Assembly (NCBI RefSeq): GCF_001039355.2 | Contig: NW_019775493.1 | Coordinates: 79,603-123,481, forward strand | Reading direction: 5' to 3' | From: Lingula anatina | Lineage: Eukaryota; Brachiopoda; Lingulata; Lingulida; Lingulidae | DNA length: 43,879 nt | In this document: in pieces, positions 23,162-34,540 of the stretch | How the letters are laid out: each line of letters starts with the position of its first letter | Position numbering within the stretch: the stretch's first letter is position 1 | Notes under the pieces: model-generated | What the model saw: the letters and a program-made list of their open reading frames with translations, nothing else | The model's database searches: none | Told to the model about the DNA's origin: nothing | Made by a program: the position numbers and the translations under genes

Positions 23162-24920
23162 ATGGTAAGGTATTAACTTTTCATGTTAAGTTAAAGTCAT
23201 GTAAAGTTAACGTTTATTGTTTTAAAATATACTTATGTGGCAATGAGGTATTTTTTGTGTTAATGAACAAATCTTGCCAAGGCTTCAGGGAGCGGTTATT
23301 GGGCTTCTTATCGACCACGATTAACAAACGATAGTTATGGACAGATACATTGTAAATCATAATTATGAAGCTTGCCTTTTACTACCGTCCTCGTGGCTTC
23401 ACTGTTTCATTTAGTTTGTGTACTGTTTGATTCTTCAACCAAGCCTTGAATTTTTCAGTCTTCTGGAGTTCAAGTACTAGAGGAATGCCTGACAGCTATA
23501 ATGACATCAAAATGAATAAGAAATATGCCTATGTCATCTTTAAAATCGTAGACCATAATGGCAAGGCCCTCTCCGCGATTGGTGTAGATCGTACTAGCTG
23601 CAGTTCTGGCCAACAAGATCAGGAAGAACAAGGTTTGTTGAAACTACTAAGTAGCTTTTAAAATATTAAAAATAAGTATCCCTTTAGTGTTTTTAAAGTT
23701 TATGTATTGGTAAAGATAAGCACTGGCATGGGTAACATAGCGTGGGTATTTAAACGTGTATACAGAGTACATGGGCGGATGCAGGAATTGAAGGGGGATC
23801 CGCGGATGCGAAGCCGACCCTCCCCCCCTCCCCCTTGACGTGGGGTTCAGGACCCGAAAAGTTTTTGGAATTTTAGAGGGCGAACGGTGCCATTTGGTAT
23901 GGTTTAGAACTATGATTCAGCTAGTCAATATCTAATTTCAAGAGGGGGCCACTGGTGTGATTTTTTTCAGAAATCGAAGAGGGGGTCAGGATCTCCGACA
24001 CCCCCCTAAATACGCCGCTGAGTGTAGTGCATCTTGTACAGTGTATGTACTCGTAGTCTCTGACAATGATAAAACTTGAATATTCAATTCTGAACATATT
24101 CTTAGTAATAAAAAAATTTTCATAACTTTATTGTTCATTGGATTCCCAATTTCATATGTTTAAATTGTATTGCAGATAAGGCCTATCAAGAATTCCTTGA
24201 TTACTTAAGAGATACAGAAGAAAAAAGAGAGTGCTGTTACGCTCTCTTTGACTATGGGTACACACAGGAAAATTCAACGTGGAAGAGCTCTATTATTTTT
24301 TTCAGCTGGTGAGTAATAATACCATAATACATTTACGAGAAAAATAAATCTTAATGAACTTCAATTAATCTGTGCTTCTTCTGCTAAAAAGATATATACC
24401 CCATGTAATACGTAGTCAACTTTTTTTATTTACATCATGTATTCTAGTCAATATTCAAATTAATAGCTCAATTGGAAAGGTGCATTAAAAGTGTCATTGT
24501 TTGCTTGTTAAAATAAATTATAATAATTAATTTTTATTTATCCTCTTGTTGCTAAATCTCATCCTGCAGCACTGTTCTCCTACAATGAGCTATGCAGTTC
24601 TGTGACTGTACTAGTTAAATGATAAATTATATCTCAATAATTTTGAAGTTTTCATATTTATGAGCTCTTATGGTGTACTGAACCTTTTTAAACTTCCTAT
24701 TTGGGTATTGGGGAAGATTATGTTACTCAAGTCCATTGTTTTATTTCGTAGGAGTCCTGAGAATGCTATAATTAAACAGAAGATGTTGTATGCAGCCAGC
24801 GTCAAAGATTTCCTTGCAAAGTTGCAAGGGATTGACAAGAGCATTCAAGCCAACTCATTGGATGATGTGGCCGAATCTACAGTAAAAGCCAAGTGTTTGA
24901 AGACATCACGTGCTACATAA
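23162..24920 (+). pseudogene. ADF/cofilin, copy B (one-base deletion in exon 2)
   Basis: Same structure as copy A: exons 23162-23164 (ATG only), 23459-23632, 24176-24308 and 24752-24920, all GT-AG. Exon 2 is 174 bases against 175 in copy A. A base is missing near 23498 (GACAGCTATAATGAC here, GACAGCCTACAATGAC in copy A). Translation from the ATG therefore leaves the cofilin frame after about 12 codons and meets a stop soon after. Downstream of the lesion the frame is open and nearly identical to copy A, with only conservative changes (for example Ser to Thr near the C-terminus). Thus the copy is either newly dead or hit by a sequencing error. AATAAA at 25128-25133 is the likely poly(A) signal. 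Confidence 0.85.
23770..24020 (+). mobile_element. hAT-like MITE in cofilin B intron 2
   Basis: Homologue of the 7087-7820 element at the same intronic site, but without a gap: about 251 bp complete. Ends are CATGGGCGGATGCAGG and TACGCCGCTG. Between GCGAAGCC and CCTTGACGTGGGG there are only about 20 bases, which shows what the gap in copy A should contain. Confidence 0.75.
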
Positions 24921-25372
24921 AGGCAGACTGATATGAAGACAACCTTTTTGAAGAAAGAAGAACAAATATCGGTTTTATAATGAAACGAAGGATAATGATT
25001 TTTACACGTATCAGGATAGATTGAAATCAGTAGAGACCATGTGCAGTTTTTTTCTTTGTATGCCTCATTATTTAATTTCATTCTTATTAACTGAAAAATT
25101 ACAGTTGGATGCCTTGACCTGCCTTAGAATAAAGTGGTGTTACCAATTTCTTTATCTAACATAAATGTGACTATATATGTCTAAGGGACACCATAATTTG
25201 TCTGGTAAAAAAATAAGTATTTTTTTATTTTTGATAATAAAAGATGGCTTTTTATTAAGTAAGAGGTCTCTAGCTTTATGGTTCCAGAATTCCGAGAGTT
25301 TTCATTTTTTAGCATCCAGTGGCTGCTTCTCCCGTGAAAATGCATTCGGGATGATGACAGGTGCCCCAAGTC

Positions 25373-27406
25373 TGAATTCTCACCATAATATCAAAGCAAA
25401 TCGGCACAAAGAAATATTTTTTTCACAGAACATTAATTTTTTTTGCCTATTTGACTTTGAAATATACGCCAAAGAGCAAATCTTTTATGGTTACTTTTCC
25501 CAAAATTCTTCGGTTTGGAAGATATTTATATATTAGGCGGTCGCGGTCGCTGTCGGCAATCGCTGTCGGCACAAAGTTAAAATGTATATAATTTCATTAC
25601 TTTCTTCCTACTAGAGAAAACAAGCACACGACGACTTTCTCTTATCTAGTGTTAAGGAGGGGCAGATAGTTTAAATATATTTGGTTGAATTAATTATAAG
25701 ACTGTTGACCGTTGGCTGTTGACGAAGTACTAAACAGTCCCTCACGTAAAATGTATATTATTTCATTACAACTGCCCATTTTGAAAAAAAAAGTACACGT
25801 TGACCTTTGGCTGTTGACGACGTACTTAACCGAGTCCTTGCCTGTTCTGTGAACCGTATCCGAGCAAACATATCAATAAAACAAATGATCAAAGTTCACA
25901 AAATCTACACGCCACGATCTAATCATCTAGTGCTTATGTGTGTACTTTTAAGTTTGCAACCGCTCAGGAGCAAATTTTTATTCTGCACGAACTTGTATAT
26001 AAGCATTATTCAAGCTCTAGTTCTCAACTTGGCAAAGTTTCGTATATTTCTACTTGTATATTACTGTGTAAATTTTGCTGGCAGTGTACATCATAGAGTG
26101 TATCATACTAGTTGAATTATTGACATTGTTAATGAGCTGGTATGGGTTATCTGAAAAAAATGTATTTCACTTTTCCCATTTTCTTGTGGTTTTCTGACCA
26201 TGAAAGTGTAACCAGTTATACTTCCATGTTCTGACCGACATTCAATAAAGCATAACATGCAGTATACATTGTATTATGCCAAAATTCCATCTCTAGTGGT
26301 GTTGTGAGAAGGACGCACGCTATTATTAGAAACACTAATATTTTAAAAAGTCACTTGTTGATAAGGGTAGCATTACTGCATACTTAAGAGATGTTTTCCG
26401 TTATAACAAGCTGTCGCAACAGACTGTCTCCAACTTGAAGATTAAATATTAAATCTCAGCAGATTTAGCTAGGATTGTACTCAAGAAACTGAAGGAACAA
26501 ATCGGTGTGCGTTCGAGCGTGTAGTACTAGTAAATTACACCACTGATCATCCAAGCATGCTTAACAAATTGTCACAGCAAAAGTCACTTACAAAATTCGG
26601 GTTTATTTGATTCAAGGACCTTTCTTGGTTCCGGTGCAACGGTCTCAGAGCCTTGTCGGGTTTTAAATGGTCATCTTAATGGCTTATTGCTAATAAATTC
26701 CAATCTCAATCTTAGCAAATTGTGATAATTAATCTATAATATTAAGGCTGGAATTATTATAACAGAATATACCTTTTAGGCAAGGCATTTCCGACTAGAA
26801 TGTGCCTCAACCGTCTTTGTTTCACTTTGATTAAGCAGTACTTCTTGTTTGTCTATATCCACTTTAAGTTTCCCTCAAAACATTCTTTATTTTAAAAGAC
26901 TCAGAAAATAGTCTGGGCATAATCACGGAACGTTCGAACGAATACCGGGCAGTTAAATCTATCTTCATGCCATAGCCAAGATTTGAACATATATGAGAAT
27001 TGATTCTGGAATCATTTCTCTTTATAACGAAGGGAAAGAGATACTTAGTCATCGTCTGCTCTAGAGTTTACAAGAAAAAGGGTGCGATATAGAAGTTTGT
27101 GGGAGACAAAAACAAGTGCACATGCATATATGGAAAATTGAAATATTGACATTAAAGTCAAAATTGACAAGAAATTAACAAAATTAGTAACACAATCCAA
27201 TCAGGCTGATTTTCATACTAGAAATAAAAAAGCCAAAACTCACTTAAACATGTAAATGAGCTGAATATGGGATAAATTGAAATATTTAATAAAAAGCATT
27301 ACTTCAACAAGTGTTCTGAGTTTCGAAATTGATCTGTATTTTAGTCCTGGGACCGTAAGCTTGAGAACAATGCTTGGTTTAGTTTTTCGTTTATTACTTT
27401 TCAAAA
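25373..27406. other. Intergenic, degenerate short repeats only
   Basis: No gene recognised. At 25538-25570 a GGTCGCGGTCGC / GGCAATCGCTGTCGGC short repeat. AAATGTATATWATTTCATTA occurs at about 25580 and 25749, and TTGACCKTTGGCTGTTGACG at about 25706 and 25800, so this is an old, decayed tandem array. Confidence 0.5.
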
Positions 27407-27535
27407 GTGTGCGAAGACATCTACGGTGGCCACAAAAATGATGACGGTAGTATGTTCATGGTCTGTCCACTAGAAGATGCAGCAATCGATCGCGCAAATC
27501 GATTTGTGGGACAAAAATGTCTAGGATTTTTTTAA
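27407..27535 (+). other. Isolated possible coding fragment or exon relic
   Basis: A short frame preceded by AG (27406-27407) reads VCEDIYGGHKNDDGSMFMV, then CPLEDAAIDRANRFVGQKC, before a stop at 27533. Amino-acid composition and cysteine spacing look protein-like, unlike the surrounding AT-rich DNA. The D-G-x-x-F-x-x-C pattern loosely recalls type-2 chitin-binding domains, but too little is present to call it. No clear donor or neighbouring exon was found. Confidence 0.25.
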
Positions 27536-27847
27536 AATTGTACGGCTGCATCATTGAATTCCTATAGCTGAAAGTACGCATTCGTAACACACGTTCTCTC
27601 AAGCTGTTGCCGACATCATACTAAATTTCGAACTAATTCTGAGACTAATTACTATTTGGCATGCCGTGAACACAGTCGCTTTTCCTGTTTTACTTTAAAT
27701 ATATGTATGGACGTACGTTCACATAATTTTGAACATGCAATAACAATAATGTACAAACTATATTTTTGAAGAAAATTAAAAAAGAAGATCGGTCTTTTGA
27801 AATCAGAATATATTTAATTACGCCTGGTTTTCTTTGAAATGGTTTAA

Positions 27848-27853
27848 GTTTCG

Positions 27854-27896
<43 letters not shown>

Positions 27897-27897
27897 G
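27848..27897. repeat. (TTA)n microsatellite
   Basis: About sixteen TTA/ATT units lying just before the start of the direct duplication. Confidence 0.9.
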
Positions 27898-28745
27898 TTA
27901 TATCATACCCGTCTGTGATATGATTAGAACTACAGCTAGTATGCAGTGAAAATTGGGTTGAAATTGAGTATATTCTCAAACCTATTATGTAAAAGATTTT
28001 GAAATAATATTGAACTTAGATAAAAAGAAAAGCGTATGGCTACATCTTTTAAGATGACGTAAAGTCTCAGTCACAGTTGAGATTCAAATTAAGGCATTCT
28101 TGGAGATGAGATTACATTGGGAATTTCGTTTGGGTTAATATAGATCTACAGACTTACTGTGGAATATTTTTTTCATATAATTTTCTTTCGATTTTTCCCC
28201 AATTTTTCTCAAGGATAAATGGAAACAAAGGTTTTTCATGTTTCAATAACTTTTACTAACCTCATCAGTGTCATTGTGGTATTGGTTCTACAATTAAAGG
28301 CATCAATGAATAACCAAATATACATGGTGTATTCTAAGTCATAAAACAACAATTAACAGCGATATTTGATTTTCCATATTTTCAAATTTTCAGCTGTTAA
28401 AGAGTCCCCCCCCCCAAAAAAAAACAAAAAAAAAAAACAACTCATATTAGTGTCTAGTGACAGCACATTCAATGGGGTGCCTGGTCACTCTTGCTGCTTT
28501 GACTTGTAAGAGAAATTCGCATACAACTCGTAGCTTTGACAGTGTGAAAGAGAACTTCATGAATAAAGTATGTACATTTGACTCATTCTACATTCATTAA
28601 AATGTCGACGGAATCAGCTGCTTAGCGTAGTAAATTTGTTTTATAATCTGGGCCCTCTTTAAATTTTGAATTAACTATGTACCTAGTGTCATTATACCAC
28701 TGCGTGCTATCTGTATGGGCGTTTGTCATTCTCTTCCATAGATGT

Positions 28746-28799
28746 TATTGGTTATTATGACTTTACCTCATCAACTGAGGGGAGAGAAACTGTATAAAT
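28746..28799 (+). promoter_or_regulatory. vWA-CTLD copy 1 core promoter
   Basis: TATAAAT at 28793-28799, 37 bases before the start codon, so the 5'UTR must be very short. An inverted CCAAT box (ATTGG) lies at 28746-28750. The whole segment is almost identical upstream of copy 2. Confidence 0.6.
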
Positions 28800-28835
28800 G
28801 GAGAGAACGCGGGATGAATAGCACACATCACAACG

Positions 28836-29024
28836 ATGAAGATCCACTGTCTTGTTTCATACGCGTTGGTTTGTGGCGTCATTTCGGTGGCTCTCGGAGC
28901 ATCATCGTTCGCGGGGGAATTAAGGCATTTGACCAGACGACAGGAATCCTTCGGTGAGTTTTTTTTCTCATTTTCTAGTGGTTGTATCCACTACAATTTT
29001 CTTTTTAAACGCTCTTATTTTACA

Positions 29025-29073
<49 letters not shown>

Positions 29074-31070
29074 ATAACCCCGAGACAACAATGTAGGCCT
29101 ACTTACCAAAATAGTTCGGAAACGTTATTTTGAATAATTATAAAATAACCATCCAGTTAATATCTTTATGTTAGGCATACAGTATGTAAGTCACAATTAT
29201 AATAAAGTCATAAGTTGCTCAGCATCAGTGTCGTATGAAGCCTTCACTTTTTGTTGTCAAGACTTGCTCAAACTTTGTCACTCCACTTGCATAATTTATG
29301 AATATGAGATTCGATCCACATTCTTAAATGTCGCCGTAACTCTAATATAATCTTTTCTTTGCAAAAATGTTAATAAGAAACGAATGGTTGGTGCATTATC
29401 CGTCAATATTTGGTTTAAATATTTAACTTAGCTCAAATGGTTATTTCATAATTAGGCCACACTTTTTTATTTTTATGGATGACATCCTCTGGGGACCCCA
29501 AAATCGGTGCGAGCGGGCGAAAAAAAAACAGTCAAAAAAAAAAACTGCTTAAGAAAAGTTATGTTTTCAGTACACAGCTGGAAACACTAATTTACCACAG
29601 AAACACGTATCAAACTAACAATATGTCTTTATCCATGCTCTCAAAATATTAAAGCATTGTGAATAGGGCCTACTTCGCAGAAAGGTAAAAAGTCATGAAT
29701 ATATATGCTGCATATTACCAAATCTATTTAAGGTTATTTCATGCATTCTGTTGGTATAGCAATCAATAAAACAAATATCAAATAAACAGCGTGTCTTTAT
29801 TTGTACTCTCAGAAAATTAAAGCATTGTAAACACTTCACATAATTGTTTAAAAAAATGAAGCAAAGATAGGCCTATGCTTCCTACTACCAAATCTAAAAA
29901 AGGTAATTTCGGTCGATGCCATTTTGTCTACTTCGACTCACACGTAGCAGCCAACTATCGGGTGGCCTGTCCGACCTTCAGTCCACCAAATACCACTACG
30001 CTCTTGTCGACCCGTTTTTCGCTACAAAAAAAACCTGGTATGTGCTGCTTTGGACAGAATGTCACTGAAATTTTCCGGGCGATGATCGCTGGCCGCGGCC
30101 AGCCTTTCGTATAATTGTAAAAGGGTGATATCTCCATGTCCAATATCAATGGCAAACCAATCCAAAACAACGGCCCCCGTTCTCTTTATGACTTTAATTG
30201 TCGTGTATTTTGAAATTAATGCTAGAGATGAANNNNNNNNNNNNNNNNNNNNNNNNNNNNNNNNNNNNNNNNNNNNNNNNNNNNNNNNNNNNNNNNNNNN
30301 NNNNNNNNNNNNNNNNNNNNNNNNNNNNNNNNNNNNNNNNNNNNNNNNNNNNNNNNNNNNNNNNNNNNNNNNNNNNNNNNNNNNNNNNNNNNNNNNNNNN
30401 NNNNNNNNNNNNNNNNNNNNNNNNNNNNNNNNNNNNNNNNNNNNNNNNNNNNNNNNNNNNNNNNNNNNNNNNNNNNNNNNNNNNNNNNNNNNNNNNNNNN
30501 NNNNNNNNNNNNNNNNNNNNNNNNNNNNNNNNNNNNNNNNNNNNNNNNNNNNNNNNNNNNNNNNNNNNNNNNNNNNNNNNNNNNNNNNNNNNNNNNNNNN
30601 NNNNNNNNNNNNNNNNNNNNNNNNNNNNNNNNNNNNNNNNNNNNNNNNNNNNNNNNNNNNNNNNNNNNNNNNNNNNNNNNNNNNNNNNNNNNNNNNNNNN
30701 NNNNNNNNNNNNNNNNNNNNNNNNNNNNNNNNNNNNNNNNNNNNNNNNNNNNNNNNNNNNNNNNNNNNNNNNNNNNNNNNNNNNNNNNNNNNNNNNNNNN
30801 NNNNNNNNNNNNNNNNNNNNNNNNNNNNNNNNNNNNNNNNNNNNNNNNNNNNNNNNNNNNNNNNNNNNNNNNNNNNNNNNNNNNNNNNNNNNNNNNNNNN
30901 NNNNNNNNNNNNNNNNNNNNNNNNNNNNNNNNNNNNNNNNNNNNNNNNNNNNNNNNNNNNNNNNNNNNNNNNNNNNNNNNNNNNNNNNNNNNNNNNNNNN
31001 NNNNNNNNNNNNNNNNNNNNNNNNNNNNNNNNNNNNNNNNNNNNNNNNNNNNNNNNNNNNNNNNNNNNNN

Positions 31071-31114
<44 letters not shown>

Positions 31115-33471
31115 AGAACGGAAGAAAATCGGTGCGCGCGCAGGATGTCATCCATAAAAATAAAAAAGAGTGGCCTTATTCAAAATAACGATGCTTCCAA
31201 ACTTTTTTGGTCGAGTGTATAACTGTTTTGTTGTTTATCTAATCTATGTATTTTTGCCACATTTTTAATCAAAGTCGCACTGCGAATTATTCATACGGAA
31301 CCATGCAGCATCCCAACGCATTTAACTTTCTTATTTCAGAATGCATACCACCCCCGCGGGTAGAAATCGCTTTCTGTTTAGACGCCTCCAAGAGCATCGA
31401 TTTTGATGAATTCAAGGCCATACTTGGTTTTCTCAAGGAATTCATCACAGCGTATAAGATAGGACCAGACGCGACACAGGTTGCCTTGGCAACGTTTAGC
31501 TACGAAACAAGAATCATTTTTGATCTAAATGATAACTCAGGTGAGTATTTTGATAATGCTGTTGCGGTAGAAATGACATAAAAAAGCTTGACCACAATTT
31601 AAATTGTGGATTTAAAAGAGCACACCTTTATTTAAAATGTGAGAATATTAACATAACTTTGATGGCATATATCACAAAGCTTCTGATATTGAAAGGTAAC
31701 CCAGCAAACACATTAAGTTAGTATAACGTTAGCATAACGTTAGCGTTACCAAAAAAAAAAACGTTATGTTAACGTTATAATAACGCTCTGTTTTTGCTAG
31801 GAATAAGCTATTAGTAAGAACTAGACACATCTTTAGTATACTTCATACAGTGGATATGTAACATTCACACACACACACACACAAACTAACACAAACACAC
31901 AATCGATTCTGCTATTTATTAGGACATTATTAGGTAGATTTCCTTCTGTGGAAAAATACTGCATGTCATACATGCATGCATTAATTACACAGGGGCCTGT
32001 AGATAAAAGCTCGGATTTTTATATTTAAGACATATTACATCATGCGTACGAGTTTATACCAAATATTTATCAATTATAGATGTTCTTTGATTTCTTGGGA
32101 AATTTAAGCACCAGCACGAAAAGGGTTTAAATAATCATAATGATTTCAAAATGTTTAAAAGAAAATATTATACTACATGAAATGTATTGAAAACATCATT
32201 CTACTAATTTAACGGGGGAGCGTCATGGATTATTAAAAGGATCCTGAAAATGACCTCTTATATAGGAATTCATTCGTCAATGTAATTACCGAAAATTAAA
32301 TGTTTTATTAATTGCCATTCTTCCGTAGACTTGGATGGTATTATTGGTGATATCGACGAGTTGGCCTCAAAAAAGGCAAAGGAAGTTCAAGGAGGTAGAA
32401 CTAACACATCTGGCTGTTTGTACAAGTTGAAAGACGAGGTATTAACGGAACAGAACGGAATGCGCGCTGGTGTGGAGAAGATAGCAATCGTTGTTACCGA
32501 CGGACGGCCAAACGAAGACAAAGAGTTAACAGTACCGTATGCCAACAACATTAAAAACGATGGTACCATTATTTTCGCCATTGGGGTTGGAAAAAGACTG
32601 AAACCGTAGGTTATTTTGTCATATTTTGATAAATTTTAATGAGGGAGCTGGTTATTTCGTTTATGATTTACATTTCCAAAATGAAGTGCAGGTTTTATCC
32701 TCTTGCGCACTGAAAAAAAAAGAAAAAAGATTTTACGCCTCTCTCTCTCTCTCTGTTTGTGTGTGTGTTTGTGTGTGCGTTTCACAAATGTTAAGAGTGA
32801 GTATTATACACATAAACTTACTTTTTTCTTCAACATTTTCCACGCGTTCCAGGGACTTCTTGAATCAAATAGCGTCTGAGCCTGTAGAAGACCACGTCAT
32901 CATGGTGAAAAATGCAGGCCACTTGATGAACTTAAAAACTGCCATTGCCAGGAAAATATGCAGAGAAGGTATGTGTACATGTATCTAAACCAATTAAGCA
33001 ACATTAATTCTTACAACCTCTCTGCATTGTCATAATCATTTTATTACATTCATCGATAGATTAATATTTTTAATTGATTTAATTTGATGTACAGATTTAG
33101 TAGTGTAACAGATTCGAAAAGATGAAAAAAAGGTGGCGTAATTCGTTGAAATCCGTGCGTATAGAAATTTATTTATTTTTGTTTGTTTACATATCAGTTG
33201 AAGTCGAGTGTGAGCCAGACCCGCTGGCAGTAGCGCAGCATCAGAGAATGGACGAGGCCGACGCCAGCCTTGATGCGATCAGAACACTTCTTAGCGATCT
33301 ACGGGACAGCTGCATCGGTAAGTAGGAAACAGTTCGTCGTTATAACTGTATAAATAGTTCGTAACCTGTATGACTTTCTCCAAAAGCAAAACAATATGTA
33401 GGCTTAAAACACTGAACTCACTCGTGATGGAATTCAATTTGAGCTGATGTCTTCTGTCAATAATAAATACC

Positions 33472-33539
<68 letters not shown>

Positions 33540-34540
33540 TGCATTTTGTACGAGTTTGATGCCTACAGACAAGCCCCATTCCATTCTATTTTTTTCCTTA
33601 ATCAACTTTTGACTTTTGATATCTCCAGAAAACAGATGTCCTAACTGTTTCACGATGAACGAAACACTTGGCGCTTGCTATCGATTCGGTTCTGAATTCC
33701 ACAAGATGACTTGGGCGGAAGCTGACTTGTTCTGTGCAGGACACTTCGAAGCACGTTCGGTATCCGTCACGTCTCCCGAGGAACGAGAATTCATCCGGTC
33801 ACAAATCGGAGATGATAAGAGTAAGAAACAGAATGCAACCTATTTGGAATAAAATAAAAATAAAAAATAAGAAAATTAAAAAAGAAAAGATGAGGAACAA
33901 TGAAATGCCTATAATTGAAAAGGACATCAATATCATCTTACTATCCAAATAAGATCTTAGAATTTTCCCAATCTCTATTCTACATATTTTGCTTGTTTAT
34001 TAGTTTTTTCTCAAAGTTGGCGTCCTGCTCAATACCACAGGCTGTTGACTTTCCGCATTATCATGATAATAATTATGATATCAACCTTTTAAGAACATAC
34101 TTTTCGCGTAGCAAGCGCGGCACTTACACAACGTTTAAATGTTCGAAGGGTTTTCATATTTAGTTCCTGAAGATTATAAAACAGTAAAAGAATAAAATAT
34201 ATTATATCATCTCAACTGGATCTAAATGAGTTTATCAGCTTGGTATATAACTTTACAGGATATGCCATGGTATATACATGTATAAATTTATCATAACGTT
34301 ACAAAATATATTTTTTTCATATTACTATCGCATTCAGGTTGGTGGACAAGTGGCAACGATCTGGGAACAGTCGACAAGTTTACCTGGGCGGACAGCGGTC
34401 AGCTGATGACCGAAGATGCCGCTAACCTGGGCAAGAACGCCCCAAACCAGCGTTGCGTGAAGCTCCGGGAGAACACGCTGGAACCAGAAGCGGCACCTTG
34501 TGACGAGTTCCACTATGTCATTTGCAAGACGATGATTTAA
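28836..34540 (+). CDS. Secreted vWA-coiled-coil-C-type lectin-domain protein, copy 1
   Basis: Seven exons join in phase to 408 residues: 28836-28953, 31340-31540, 32329-32605, 32853-32968, 33198-33317, 33629-33820, 34338-34540; all GT-AG. Residues 1-27 form a signal peptide, with a dibasic RR at 34-35. The von Willebrand A domain spans about 45-235 with a complete MIDAS: DASKS (54-58), T131 in GGRTNTSG and D164 in TDGRP. Exon 5 encodes a short heptad-like helix (MDEADASLDAIRTLLSDLRD), a likely oligomerising neck. Residues 279-408 are a C-type lectin-like domain with CPNC, ACYRF, W-x-x-A and a terminal C-D-E-F-H-Y-V-I-C. No EPN or QPD sugar motif is present, so classic Ca2+-dependent sugar binding is doubtful. 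Introns flanking exons 2, 5 and 6 are phase 1, as in shuffled extracellular modules. The role could be extracellular matrix, shell/egg or immune; the sequence does not say which. Confidence 0.9.
29022..29070. repeat. (CA)n(GA)n microsatellite, vWA-CTLD intron 1
   Basis: A CA run followed by a GA run. The matching site in copy 2 (42723-42778) is GA then GAGT repeats, so it has turned over since duplication. Confidence 0.9.
29455..31175. mobile_element. PIF/Harbinger-like DNA transposon nested in the MITE
   Basis: 34-bp terminal inverted repeats starting GGCCAC with one mismatch (29455-29488 and 31142-31175), flanked by TTA on both sides (29452-29454, 31176-31178). Copy 2 has the unoccupied site with a single TTA, so both boundaries and the 3-bp target duplication are certain. 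GGCC ends with TTA/TAA duplications are the mark of PIF/Harbinger. The interior has two diverged copies of a GTCTTTAT-ATTAAAGCATTGT block (about 29620 and 29790). A minus-strand frame runs from the gap to 30022 and could be the tail of a lost protein, but shows no recognised transposase motif. 838 of its bases are N. Confidence 0.85.
30233..31070. other. Assembly gap, 838 N
   Basis: A run of N inside the Harbinger-like element, followed by 43 T (31071-31113). The true length is unknown; any transposase core would be hidden here. Confidence 0.95.
31697..31801. repeat. Palindromic AACGTTA-rich foldback element
   Basis: Ends are CCCAGCAAACA and TGTTTTTGCTAGG, with arms built from repeated AACGTTA/TAACGTT words around a poly-A centre. 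The whole is a near-perfect hairpin. The same element is at 43690-43783 in copy 2. A related AACGTTG-rich stretch is at about 41530-41605. Probably a tiny MITE. Confidence 0.65.
32738..32782. repeat. (CT)n(TG)n microsatellite, vWA-CTLD intron 3
   Basis: A CT run, then TG repeats with short interruptions. Confidence 0.85.
33474..33537. repeat. (TA)n microsatellite, vWA-CTLD intron 5
   Basis: An uninterrupted 64-base TA tract, capable of cruciform extrusion. Confidence 0.95.

Larger units (their letters stand above)
22033..25372 (+). repeat. Right arm of large inverted duplication (cofilin arm)
   Basis: Inverted homologue of 5505-9554. It starts abruptly at the terminus of the MITE at 22033 and ends near 25372. 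Order and spacing of promoter, exons, introns and the two MITEs match the left arm. The ~0.6 kb duplicated 3' flank of the left arm is single here. Confidence 0.9.
29100..31220. mobile_element. Mariner-type MITE in vWA-CTLD intron 1, split by a later insertion
   Basis: The left end, ACTTACCAAAATAGTTCGG, and the reverse-complemented right end, ACACTCGACCAAAAAAGTTT, begin long inverted repeats continuing through GTTATTTTGAATAATTATAA. Without the nested element it would be about 400 bp, as in copy 2 (42801-43197). A relative sits in M13 intron 18. Confidence 0.7.
27922..31920 (+). repeat. Direct duplication, unit 1 (5' half of vWA-CTLD gene)
   Basis: Colinear homology with 41829-43879: upstream DNA, promoter, exons 1 and 2 and flanking introns. 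Unit 1 has about 210 bases (28131-28340) absent from unit 2, and a 1.7 kb transposon insertion in intron 1. Homology reaches the right edge of the window, so the unit is longer than seen here. Confidence 0.9.

Noticed and set aside
25807-26115. 102-codon frame with hydrophobic stretches
   Set aside because: Starts inside a degenerate repeat and has no homology signal or splice context that I can recognise.
28742-28957. 71-codon frame overlapping the vWA-CTLD start
   Set aside because: Runs through the TATA box and 5' flank; the overlapping frame from 28836 has a signal peptide and joins the vWA exon in phase.
30022-31222. Frames of 300-377 codons across 30.0-31.2 kb
   Set aside because: Most of their length is N and poly-T/poly-A. 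Only the ~70 codons next to the gap on the minus strand could be real, and they show no motif.
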